Positions 8,228-18,126 are shown, numbered from the stretch's first letter. The stretch is 32,500 bases of DNA from Lactarius indigo (GCA_025766275.1 JAFKAC010000082.1:1-32500), one strand, 5' to 3'. Notes: a model not told the origin generated them from the sequence alone. Program-made: numbers and translations.

Positions 8228-8573
8228 CGTCCCCCATGTTATGTCCACAGCCTGAGTCCGTAGTCACTAGTCCTTAGGCTGATAGCTCTGAGCTGTCAGT
8301 GTGGCCCACAAGTAACACAGTACCAGCGCAATGAGGAGTATTGAGAGGGTTATCTCGTAGTTGGTCAAGAAGCTGTCAACCTATTGCGCACCATACATTA
8401 GTAATTGAGTGCACGGATGACTCAGGATGACGCAATTCACCATGACACATTGGCATCAATTGTTTAGTAACAGACTTCACACGTTGTCATGTTACCATCA
8501 GACGTGTAGTAAGCGTGTGAGTCAGTGATGAGTAATGGTCATGTCCGGCAACTAGTTTGTTCCCCTTGTTGCC

Positions 8574-8582
8574 TATATATAT
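8574..8582 (+). promoter_or_regulatory. TATA box of Rep gene
   Basis: TATATATAT, 44 nt upstream of the Rep ATG at 8626. Confidence 0.65.
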
Positions 8583-8625
8583 CGGCCATCTTTTCCGCAA
8601 ATTCCCATCATCTCCATCAACAGCA

Positions 8626-10623
8626 ATGTCTTCCACTCCTCTCTTCTTCCCTTCTCCTTCTCCTTCTTACTCTTCCATTGCCAACACCCCAACTGGGGAT
8701 AGCTTTGAGGACGGGGTTAGCCAACCCCCTCCTTGGATTGGGCACCCATCTCTGTATGGGTACATTGGTGGACAAGAAGAGTTCCAACAACAACAAGCTG
8801 GACCATCTCGCTGGGGTGGTCATCTTGTGAGTCGTCATTAACTGTCTCCGAAGCACTCTTAATCATCATATTTATATAGATGTCGTCCCTCTCGGAGCGA
8901 GGTGACCATGCTTCTCCTGGCCAGAACCCAGGTACTGGGCCTAGTGGAAGGGTGTCAGTTGAGGCTACTCCTTCCAGATCAAGGAGGGCCAATAGACGCT
9001 CCTCCTCTTCCTCCACAACCGGCCCTATGGCTGGGCGGTCTTCTAGACAACGCACTGTGGGGGACATGCAAGAGGGGGCACCCACCTCTAGGTCTAGTAC
9101 ACCTCTGGGGAGGTCTACCAATGCGGGGGAGAGGCAGCCCCAAGCAAGGATCAGAGGGGCAGGCTTCTTCCTCACATATTCACAAGTGGGGGATGCAAAC
9201 ATTGACTTGGTTGAAGAACAAGTCGTAAACCCAAGATTAGAAAAACTAAAAGGTGAGTAAATATTCTACCCTATTTCAGGTCCATTCTAACCACATAACC
9301 TTTTCAGCTTGGGCAGCGGTGGAAGAGACCCACCAGGATGAGGGTAGACACTGGCATGTGTTTATCCATTTCAAATCGTCTCTTCAAATCAGAGGGCACA
9401 CCCTCTTTGATATCAAGACTTTGGATGGGCGCACCTTGCATCCAAATATCAAGCCATCAAGGTGCAGCAAAGTAGATCTTAGGAGGATCTGGGAGTACCT
9501 GAACAAAACAGGGAATCCCTTAAAAGGGACATGGACAATGGACATGTGCGTACTGATATTTTTACTTGTAAATGTTCTATTACTAACTAGTTGAAAAGCC
9601 CCCCAGAGAAGAAGAACGCCTACAGAGATGCTCTCTTGTGCGACACAAGGGAGGCATTCCTAGACACCATCAAGCAAGGGGATGCCAGGTCTTATGTCAT
9701 ATATCATGACAAGATCTTGTCCTTCGCAGACAAGAATTTTGCGCCTGTCCAGGAGGAGTATGAGCCTCCATTCATTAACTTCACAGACATACCAGAAGAA
9801 GTGACAAACTGGCTGTCTGAAGAGTTCCCTAAGAGGGATAGGCCAAAGTCCTTGGTTCTATGGGGGCCAAGTCGCACTGGCAAAACATCTTGGGCAAGAT
9901 CATTGGTGAGTAAATGTTCAGTCTTCATTTTTTGCTTTTAACTAACCCTAACCTTAGGGCCCACATTGCTATATGAACACTTGGTGGAATGCCGACAAGA
10001 TGGATTCCACTAAGGATTATGTCATCTTTGATGACATCAATTTTGACTCGTTTTCGGGGTGGCAGGCTTTCTTTGGTAAGCAAGATCATTCTTCTGTGCT
10101 ATACTTGTTCCTGATTAGTTTTGAAGGCGCACAACAGGAGTTTGAGATGACAGACAAGTATAGGGGGAAGAGGACGGTCCGCAACTGGGGTAAGCCATGT
10201 ATTTGGCTCAACAACAAGGACCCCAGGGAGGATCAACCTCAGTGGAAGAGGGATTGGCTCGATGCCAATTGTGTGGTGGTCTATTTGGACCATCCCCTCT
10301 ATTCACTGGAGGCCCCTGAAGTACCACCAACTCCAGTACCATTGGTCGCTGAAGAAGACACCAGGGTTGCTATGACCCCACAGCAAGGAACTCCTGATCA
10401 TTTTGAAGACTATATCAGGAGGGCCAATGCGGAGTTTGATGAGTTTGACTCTTTCATTTTTGGTAGGAGGAATTATCTTGACACTGTGAAGGAGCATGCT
10501 AAGCACTTGTATCAAAAGGACGCATTTAATGGACTTAGACCTATAGAATTAGATACTGTATTATTTAATAGGTCTTGGGATAAGTGGATGAACACTTATT
10601 CTGATGTCAATGAATTAGATTAG
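8626..10623 (+). CDS. rep: Replication-associated protein (Rep), six exons, intact
   Basis: Initiates and drives rolling-circle replication: HUH nicking-joining endonuclease plus superfamily-3 helicase. Exons 8626-8826, 8880-9252, 9308-9545, 9599-9905, 9958-10075 and 10127-10623 give 577 aa with all phases agreeing. Five introns of 51-55 nt have donors GTGAGT, GTGAGT, GTGCGT, GTGAGT and GTAAGC. Motif I FFLTYSQV is at 163-170; motif II His-Trp-His at 206-208; a geminivirus Rep sequence (GRS)-like block at about 224-239; motif III YLNK at 255-258 (catalytic Tyr255); Walker A GPSRTGKT at 360-367; Walker B VIFDDI at 395-400; motif C KPCIWLNN at 435-442. The GRS and the helicase motifs place it near Genomoviridae/Geminiviridae. 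The Ser/Arg/Pro-rich 162 residues before motif I are unusual; an alternative start at the ATG opening exon 2 (8880) would still leave 95. Confidence 0.93.
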
Positions 10624-10634
10624 TGTCTTGAAAA

Positions 10635-10640
10635 AATAAA
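10635..10640 (+). terminator. Poly(A) signal of Rep
   Basis: AATAAA 12 nt after the Rep stop. Confidence 0.6.
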
Positions 10641-10779
10641 AAAACCTCATTTCGCAAACTTGACATATTGTCTTGTCAGTTTTACTTGATGAGATTATAC
10701 AACTTACCTTTTCATGTAAGCATACTTATCGTCGCTTGCTAATAACATGGACTCGAAGAGAGGCTCGCGAAATCGCTTG

Positions 10780-10848
10780 ATGACTTGAAGCGTTTCCCTT
10801 TCAACAATAAGACGTTTAGTTTCACTCTCTTTCCAAAGTGCTTTTCAT

Positions 10849-10882
<34 letters not shown>

Positions 10883-11152
10883 TCGCCAATATTTAGCTTT
10901 AGATGGAGTTCACCACCCATTTTGAGCTGCATTCCCAAACAACTCGACTCTTCGAGAGCGCATCACAGAAGCACCAGTTGTCCATGCCAAAGACGGGATT
11001 CTCACCCTCTATGACGCTCCATTCCAGGAGACTTGTGCACGGTCTGACGCGGAAGACGCTTCTCTAAATTACAACTCGGACAGCCAAGGACTGCCAGATT
11101 TTAAATTTGAGCTTTTCCCGCTTCACTCGCAGTTACTAGGGGAATCCTTGTT

Positions 11153-11185
<33 letters not shown>

Positions 11186-11219
11186 GTTCAGCGGGTAGTC
11201 TCACCCGATTTGAGGTCAA
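10780..11219 (-). rRNA. 28S rRNA 5' fragment (D1 region) with ITS2-like remnant
   Basis: Same fragment as at 3537-3975 but without its three indels: here the ATTCCCCTAG, GTTGTTTGGG and CTAAAGCTAAA stretches (28S sense) have the normal conserved form. One block that is near-invariant in fungi, between GAGAGT and TTGTTGAAAGGG, is divergent (GAAACTAAACGTCTTA where AAACAGTACGTGAAA is usual). ITS2-like DNA continues to about 11354. It lies between the two convergent poly(A) signals. Confidence 0.92.
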
Positions 11220-11426
11220 GGGTGAGTCCCACGCTTTTTATTTTTATTTTTATTTTTCGTGTTTTCACGAAGACATTTAAAACCCCCATCCCCCTAAAGG
11301 GGGCCTGCGCTGGTAGGCGTGTGTGTTATATAGTTCATGCTTTTATTCTGACTAAAACGGTTTTAAACGACATAATTTACACGTTTCGTTTGGTTACACT
11401 TTATATGTTTCCCATAATACAAGCAC

Positions 11427-11432
11427 TTTATT
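11427..11432 (-). terminator. Poly(A) signal of capsid transcript
   Basis: AATAAA on the minus strand, 28 nt past the capsid stop. Confidence 0.6.
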
Positions 11433-11459
11433 CATCACATTCATTCTATTTACGTCAAT

Positions 11460-12992
11460 TTAACTACGTCGTCCCCATTTGGGACGCCTCTGACGAGCAT
11501 TTAACATACTCTTTGGCATTTCTTTCCACCACATGTTGAACTCCGGCTGGAACATCATCGCCTGTTTGTCCGCCCAATAATTGGTCATCTTGTTTAGGTC
11601 TTCTGGTCCCACTTCACCAGCATTCTGTGCTGCGTGGTTACGCTCTTTCTCTCTGACCTTCTTGACTTTTTTGCGATTGTGACGGAGTGCGGATATCATC
11701 GCATCGCGCAATTGAACATGCTCATGTGAAACTTCGTCATCATCTGTTGTACTGTCTTCGCTGGAATCATCACCGCCTCTAAGATGCAAAGGAGACCGGT
11801 CGCGTAGTTTCATTTTGCTCCCACTGGCCTGTGGCTGTGAACCTTCTCCACCTTCACCGGGCTCGGGTTCCGCAATAAGTGGTACTTCTTCAGTATCTAC
11901 GTCGGGGTATGCAAATTTATCACTGAAATGACTCCCTTCGCGCATAAAAACAATAGGCCGGTTGTCATCTTTGGCTTCCTCTTCCATACGTTTCAAATCG
12001 TCGTCTGGATTGTTCTTGATGAATGAAGGTAATTTAACCTTAGGAGGGCGCCACTGTTCTGTGGCTGGTGTTATAATATACATGACAAAGATCTTACGAT
12101 CTGATCTTCTGTCGCTGTCAGGGAACGGATATTTGACCATATGTTCTCCGAATGTCACAGGAGGATACTTCAATGTTGTATACATCCTACGGAAGAAATT
12201 CCATTTAAAGGTCTTTGACTGCCTCTTTCGGTTGCTTATAAATCTACGCTTGTCGGCCAAAATGGTGATATTGGGTGCAGTCATTCTCATGTTCATCATC
12301 TCATCATGGAATGTTTGGTCTCTGGCCTGCATTTGACGAGCAAACAAAGGCGCGAATTGATCCGTGAGTGCCGCAGATTGGATGGTACCATCCATATTTG
12401 CATTGACTTCACTCATCACCGTCGCATTTGGGGAGAAGTATCCCATCTGGAGTTTGTCCGTGGCTGCATGGCTGGTGTTAGGAGTACCGAGGACACCTTG
12501 AAGCTCACTAGGAGATTGGAATACTATCATCCTAACGCGAAATCCGCTTTTAGGATTGACCACGAATGTGGTCTTTATTTGGATACCCATGACACGAACC
12601 ATATCACTTCTTCTTCTCCAATATCTTCTTCGATCTTGTAGATCAAACGATGCTCTCTCGAGATCACTGATAAGATAATTGGAACAGACAGCAAGACAAG
12701 GCACAGCGGTCTTGGGCACGTGTGCCGTCGTCACGTGTTCGTATAGATCCGCTCCGTTCTCATCTTTCAAGGTCCGACTTATCTTACTCAGAGGAGCACG
12801 TGAGGGACGCCTTGAAGTTTTGCTATATTTTCTTCGGTTATAGTTACTCCTACGATGTACTCTTCCCCCGCCACGTTTATAGTTTTGCCACTTGCGCTTT
12901 CGCCGTATAGTTTGACGCCTGCCTTTATAGGAACGACGTACAGTGCGACGTACATTCGCACCTCGCCTTTTGTATGTACCATAACGAGCCAT
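11460..12992 (-). CDS. cp: Capsid protein
   Basis: 510 aa, identical in translation to 4216-5748: Arg/Lys-rich arm (1-70), predicted jelly-roll core (about 130-315), acidic then basic C-terminal extension (320-510). Confidence 0.85.
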   Translation of the reverse strand: MARYGTYKRRGANVRRTVRRSYKGRRQTIRRKRKWQNYKRGGGRVHRRSNYNRRKYSKTSRRPSRAPLSKISRTLKDENGADLYEHVTTAHVPKTAVPCLAVCSNYLISDLERASFDLQDRRRYWRRRSDMVRVMGIQIKTTFVVNPKSGFRVRMIVFQSPSELQGVLGTPNTSHAATDKLQMGYFSPNATVMSEVNANMDGTIQSAALTDQFAPLFARQMQARDQTFHDEMMNMRMTAPNITILADKRRFISNRKRQSKTFKWNFFRRMYTTLKYPPVTFGEHMVKYPFPDSDRRSDRKIFVMYIITPATEQWRPPKVKLPSFIKNNPDDDLKRMEEEAKDDNRPIVFMREGSHFSDKFAYPDVDTEEVPLIAEPEPGEGGEGSQPQASGSKMKLRDRSPLHLRGGDDSSEDSTTDDDEVSHEHVQLRDAMISALRHNRKKVKKVREKERNHAAQNAGEVGPEDLNKMTNYWADKQAMMFQPEFNMWWKEMPKSMLNARQRRPKWGRRS

Positions 12993-13243
12993 CTTCTATT
13001 ACTACCTCCCCTGAAGGTCGGATTACCACTAGAATTGACGAAGAAAGATGTCGAGGCGGGTTCAGAAAAATGAGTCCAATAATAATCGCTTACAGGGCTA
13101 GAATAACCAGCAATCTCAAGGCGTTGTCTATAATCACTGTAATGTAATGCAAGTAGAGTCTGTGCAACGTCACGAAAATCGATAGTGTGATGATTAGGAT
13201 ATATCCAACGTTCTGTGTTGTATATGTGATGGGTTAAACTCAT
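12788..13243 (-). CDS. 151-aa ORF overlapping capsid start
   Basis: Identical in translation to 5544-5999. Starts at ATG 13243 and overlaps the capsid gene by 205 nt. V2-like position, function unknown. Confidence 0.6.
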   Translation of the reverse strand: MSLTHHIYNTERWIYPNHHTIDFRDVAQTLLALHYSDYRQRLEIAGYSSPVSDYYWTHFSEPASTSFFVNSSGNPTFRGGSNRRWLVMVHTKGEVRMYVALYVVPIKAGVKLYGESASGKTINVAGEEYIVGVTITEENIAKLQGVPHVLL

Positions 13244-13279
13244 CAAGAAACGGGTTCATGTTACATCGAACCTTACGGT

Positions 13280-13288
13280 CTTAAATAG
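13280..13288 (-). promoter_or_regulatory. TATA-like box for 151-aa ORF / capsid mRNA
   Basis: CTATTTAAG on the minus strand, about 37 nt upstream of ATG 13243. Confidence 0.5.
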
Positions 13289-13389
13289 TGGACCAAAGTC
13301 CTTATTATCTCACGGTCACGTGCACTTCTCAGAGGTACTAATACATACCCTTCACGAAACAAAAAAGAAATTAGTGTCCAATGAACTAG

Positions 13390-13812
13390 CTAATACATGC
13401 TTTCATTGTCACTGTACTGAGACGCTATGTCCGTTTCCTCTTCATCTGACCGCACCGTTTCAGCCAGTATTGACCGCCTCAAGGCAGTCAGCCTGGTTGC
13501 CCTACGCATAGAGGTTATTTCCATTCCTACTGCTGCAGATATCTCCTCCCAGGGCCGATCGAGGTCTATGTTAGCCTTAAAGAGTCGATCGAGGAGGTCC
13601 GTCAATTCGGACCCGCTTAGCCCTATCAGGGTTTCTACGAGGGGGGGTAGGGGATGGCCTTGTCTTCGACTTTCCTCTACGAGTGTCTCCTTTGCCAGGA
13701 GCAGGTCCCACCCCGTCTTCGCTGGGCGCAGGGGATGGTTCGGGGGGCGGGGGTATGGTCGGGGAGACATCCTCCTTTCCCTCGCAAGAGTCCTCCTCTC
13801 TGATGTGGACAT
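13390..13812 (-). CDS. 140-aa Arg-rich/acidic ORF
   Basis: Same as 6146-6568: ATG at 13812, overlapping the last 236 nt of the Cys-rich gene in another frame. Function unknown. Confidence 0.5.
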   Translation of the reverse strand: MSTSERRTLARERRMSPRPYPRPPNHPLRPAKTGWDLLLAKETLVEESRRQGHPLPPLVETLIGLSGSELTDLLDRLFKANIDLDRPWEEISAAVGMEITSMRRATRLTALRRSILAETVRSDEEETDIASQYSDNESMY

Positions 13813-14785
13813 GGTCCGAGGTAGACTCCCTGAGTGGAGGGAGGGTAGTGCCCCTGGCACCACAGGAGCACGTGCAGGGCTGACAGGTGTCGGATTCTTC
13901 GTGGAAGAATCTCTTCCAATCAAACTTGGTGGGGGTGAGCTCAGGTCCCAGTAACCTGAACTTATCGGCGAGGAGGGCAGCAGCGATGTTGGGGTCTTTT
14001 GTAAGGAGCTCTCGCTCAGCTCTTGTGGGCATATTGATGTCAGATGGGTACTGACCAATGGTGATGAGGGAGGGAGGGACCTCCCATCTCCCTGATCTAT
14101 TGGCGATAATGGGCCCCTCCAAGGAGGAGCCTTATCTCTATTAGTATATATACAATAAAAAGAAACGTTAAAGACTCACATAGTGCGAGGTTGGGATGGG
14201 TGATGGGGAAGGTCTTCTGGTTCCCCCCACAGGCGGGACAGGTGACCCACTCGGAGGGGGCGCATAGCCACTGATTGGTAGTTCTTCCGTTAGCAACGGC
14301 GCAAGTGGGAGCCTTGCTAAGTCGCCGGATCCACATGGGAGTCCAGTGACCGCAGACGGGACAACCGGAGTATCCCAAGACACTGACCTTTGGGATCTCT
14401 CTGCCGACGATGGGAGAGTGGGACCAGTCATCCTCTCTATTTGGTCTATAGACATCTGAGGGGAAGGCTGCGAAAAACCAAGACCGAGCCATAGAGGAGG
14501 TGACATAGAAAATGTCATCGGCAGTGGCGGTGGGATCGTTAAAGTATACCACATGGTTGGCATGAAGGTTGGACCCACTAGTGATATCGCCACCCCATTC
14601 ACTAGGAACGTTAAGGGAGGTAAGGTCCACCCTAAGACTACCACCACCGGAGGACTGTTGGAAGGCGTGGGGATATTGAGACTATCAGAAGTAATGTCAG
14701 CATAATCCGCTGTCGTTGAACATGACCGAACACTTACTTGATAGTAGACTGCATTCTTTACACCACAGTGAGAAGCAAGCAACAT
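13577..14785 (-). CDS. Cys-rich, probably zinc-binding protein, three exons
   Basis: Same as 6333-7541. Exons 14738-14785, 14180-14681 and 13577-14130, 367 aa, with two CPxC knuckles, a CxxCxCxC cluster and a basic C-terminus. Confidence 0.7.
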
Positions 14786-14882
14786 AGTAGTGACTCAGAA
14801 GAGGGGAGGGGTGAATGACTTACCTTGAAAGGTAATGGAGCGGAAGAGAGGAGGATGACGCTTCTGAGTCTAAATGGGGAGG

Positions 14883-14890
14883 TTTATATA
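14883..14890 (-). promoter_or_regulatory. TATA box of leftward transcript
   Basis: TATATAAA on the minus strand, about 100 nt upstream of ATG 14785. Confidence 0.7.
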
Positions 14891-15109
14891 ACCACAACTC
14901 GTGACGTGACTGTCACAAAGGGATTCAATGAATTGACCGCTTATCTAGTTGACGTGGGAACTGTTTCATATCCATCAAGGGGCGGATTGACGTGGGAAAC
15001 ACTTCTAGTGATTTGTTTCACCTTATCGTCCAATCATGTAAATCATTAGTAATAACAATTATTCATTTACACACGCTGTAAACAATGAGACAATCTACAT
15101 TTGGTTATT

Positions 15110-15273
15110 TTCCCGTGCCTGCTGCGCATTGTGTCATACACAGGATCCCTTTTCCCATGGTTGCTGCGCAATTATCTTCTTTGGGGTGTTTGTTCCCATG
15201 ATTGCTGCGCAATTCCCATGGTTGCTGTGCTTGGGGCTGTGCCCCTGCTTCTTTTTCCCGTGCCTGCTGTGCA
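15110..15273 (+). repeat. Five 19-bp phased repeats (iteron-like)
   Basis: Copies start at 15110, 15152, 15193, 15213 and 15255; same sequence and spacing as at 628-791. Confidence 0.7.
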
Positions 15274-15422
15274 GTTTCCTTTTACAGGGTGTCTCAGTTC
15301 TGAATAAGGTTCTTGTCTCATTATTTTCGAAAGTGAGACACCTTCCCGAAATGGGTGCATTAAACCCAAAGATAGTAGTAATAAAGCCTTTTGAGGCAAT
15401 GATCTGGGTAGATCTGTCTCAT

Positions 15423-15471
15423 TCTCATTATCGACTAGGGGAGAATCTTAAGCCCCCTAGTCGATATGAGA
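15423..15471. other. Candidate rolling-circle origin hairpin
   Basis: Identical to 941-989; loop at 15442-15453. Confidence 0.65.
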
Positions 15472-15817
15472 CGTCCCCCATGTTATGTCCACAGCCTGAG
15501 TCCGTAGTCACTAGTCCTTAGGCTGATAGCTCTGAGCTGTCAGTGTGGCCCACAAGTAACACAGTACCAGCGCAATGAGGAGTATTGAGAGGGTTATCTC
15601 GTAGTTGGTCAAGAAGCTGTCAACCTATTGCGCACCATACATTAGTAATTGAGTGCACGGATGACTCAGGATGACGCAATTCACCATGACACATTGGCAT
15701 CAATTGTTTAGTAACAGACTTCACACGTTGTCATGTTACCATCAGACGTGTAGTAAGCGTGTGAGTCAGTGATGAGTAATGGTCATGTCCGGCAACTAGT
15801 TTGTTCCCCTTGTTGCC

Positions 15818-15826
15818 TATATATAT
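15818..15826 (+). promoter_or_regulatory. TATA box of Rep gene
   Basis: TATATATAT, 44 nt upstream of ATG 15870. Confidence 0.65.
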
Positions 15827-15869
15827 CGGCCATCTTTTCCGCAAATTCCCATCATCTCCATCAACAGCA

Positions 15870-17867
15870 ATGTCTTCCACTCCTCTCTTCTTCCCTTCTC
15901 CTTCTCCTTCTTACTCTTCCATTGCCAACACCCCAACTGGGGATAGCTTTGAGGACGGGGTTAGCCAACCCCCTCCTTGGATTGGGCACCCATCTCTGTA
16001 TGGGTACATTGGTGGACAAGAAGAGTTCCAACAACAACAAGCTGGACCATCTCGCTGGGGTGGTCATCTTGTGAGTCGTCATTAACTGTCTCCGAAGCAC
16101 TCTTAATCATCATATTTATATAGATGTCGTCCCTCTCGGAGCGAGGTGACCATGCTTCTCCTGGCCAGAACCCAGGTACTGGGCCTAGTGGAAGGGTGTC
16201 AGTTGAGGCTACTCCTTCCAGATCAAGGAGGGCCAATAGACGCTCCTCCTCTTCCTCCACAACCGGCCCTATGGCTGGGCGGTCTTCTAGACAACGCACT
16301 GTGGGGGACATGCAAGAGGGGGCACCCACCTCTAGGTCTAGTACACCTCTGGGGAGGTCTACCAATGCGGGGGAGAGGCAGCCCCAAGCAAGGATCAGAG
16401 GGGCAGGCTTCTTCCTCACATATTCACAAGTGGGGGATGCAAACATTGACTTGGTTGAAGAACAAGTCGTAAACCCAAGATTAGAAAAACTAAAAGGTGA
16501 GTAAATATTCTACCCTATTTCAGGTCCATTCTAACCACATAACCTTTTCAGCTTGGGCAGCGGTGGAAGAGACCCACCAGGATGAGGGTAGACACTGGCA
16601 TGTGTTTATCCATTTCAAATCGTCTCTTCAAATCAGAGGGCACACCCTCTTTGATATCAAGACTTTGGATGGGCGCACCTTGCATCCAAATATCAAGCCA
16701 TCAAGGTGCAGCAAAGTAGATCTTAGGAGGATCTGGGAGTACCTGAACAAAACAGGGAATCCCTTAAAAGGGACATGGACAATGGACATGTGCGTACTGA
16801 TATTTTTACTTGTAAATGTTCTATTACTAACTAGTTGAAAAGCCCCCCAGAGAAGAAGAACGCCTACAGAGATGCTCTCTTGTGCGACACAAGGGAGGCA
16901 TTCCTAGACACCATCAAGCAAGGGGATGCCAGGTCTTATGTCATATATCATGACAAGATCTTGTCCTTCGCAGACAAGAATTTTGCGCCTGTCCAGGAGG
17001 AGTATGAGCCTCCATTCATTAACTTCACAGACATACCAGAAGAAGTGACAAACTGGCTGTCTGAAGAGTTCCCTAAGAGGGATAGGCCAAAGTCCTTGGT
17101 TCTATGGGGGCCAAGTCGCACTGGCAAAACATCTTGGGCAAGATCATTGGTGAGTAAATGTTCAGTCTTCATTTTTTGCTTTTAACTAACCCTAACCTTA
17201 GGGCCCACATTGCTATATGAACACTTGGTGGAATGCCGACAAGATGGATTCCACTAAGGATTATGTCATCTTTGATGACATCAATTTTGACTCGTTTTCG
17301 GGGTGGCAGGCTTTCTTTGGTAAGCAAGATCATTCTTCTGTGCTATACTTGTTCCTGATTAGTTTTGAAGGCGCACAACAGGAGTTTGAGATGACAGACA
17401 AGTATAGGGGGAAGAGGACGGTCCGCAACTGGGGTAAGCCATGTATTTGGCTCAACAACAAGGACCCCAGGGAGGATCAACCTCAGTGGAAGAGGGATTG
17501 GCTCGATGCCAATTGTGTGGTGGTCTATTTGGACCATCCCCTCTATTCACTGGAGGCCCCTGAAGTACCACCAACTCCAGTACCATTGGTCGCTGAAGAA
17601 GACACCAGGGTTGCTATGACCCCACAGCAAGGAACTCCTGATCATTTTGAAGACTATATCAGGAGGGCCAATGCGGAGTTTGATGAGTTTGACTCTTTCA
17701 TTTTTGGTAGGAGGAATTATCTTGACACTGTGAAGGAGCATGCTAAGCACTTGTATCAAAAGGACGCATTTAATGGACTTAGACCTATAGAATTAGATAC
17801 TGTATTATTTAATAGGTCTTGGGATAAGTGGATGAACACTTATTCTGATGTCAATGAATTAGATTAG
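15870..17867 (+). CDS. rep: Replication-associated protein (Rep), six exons, intact
   Basis: Identical to 8626-10623. Exons 15870-16070, 16124-16496, 16552-16789, 16843-17149, 17202-17319 and 17371-17867; 577 aa with complete HUH motifs I-III and Walker A, B and C. Confidence 0.93.
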
Positions 17868-17878
17868 TGTCTTGAAAA

Positions 17879-17884
17879 AATAAA
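17879..17884 (+). terminator. Poly(A) signal of Rep
   Basis: AATAAA 12 nt after the Rep stop. Confidence 0.6.
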
Positions 17885-18023
17885 AAAACCTCATTTCGCA
17901 AACTTGACATATTGTCTTGTCAGTTTTACTTGATGAGATTATACAACTTACCTTTTCATGTAAGCATACTTATCGTCGCTTGCTAATAACATGGACTCGA
18001 AGAGAGGCTCGCGAAATCGCTTG

Positions 18024-18092
18024 ATGACTTGAAGCGTTTCCCTTTCAACAATAAGACGTTTAGTTTCACTCTCTTTCCAAAGTGCTTTTCAT

Positions 18093-18126
<34 letters not shown>

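Noticed and set aside
9939..9959. Telomere-like CTAACCCTAACCTTAGGG stretch in Rep
   Set aside because: Only one and a half telomere repeats; explained as the branch point and acceptor of Rep intron 4.
10780..11219. Functional rRNA gene or part of a normal rDNA repeat unit
   Set aside because: Only the 5' few hundred bases of 28S and a little ITS2 are present; 18S, 5.8S and the rest of 28S are absent from the 7,244-bp unit.
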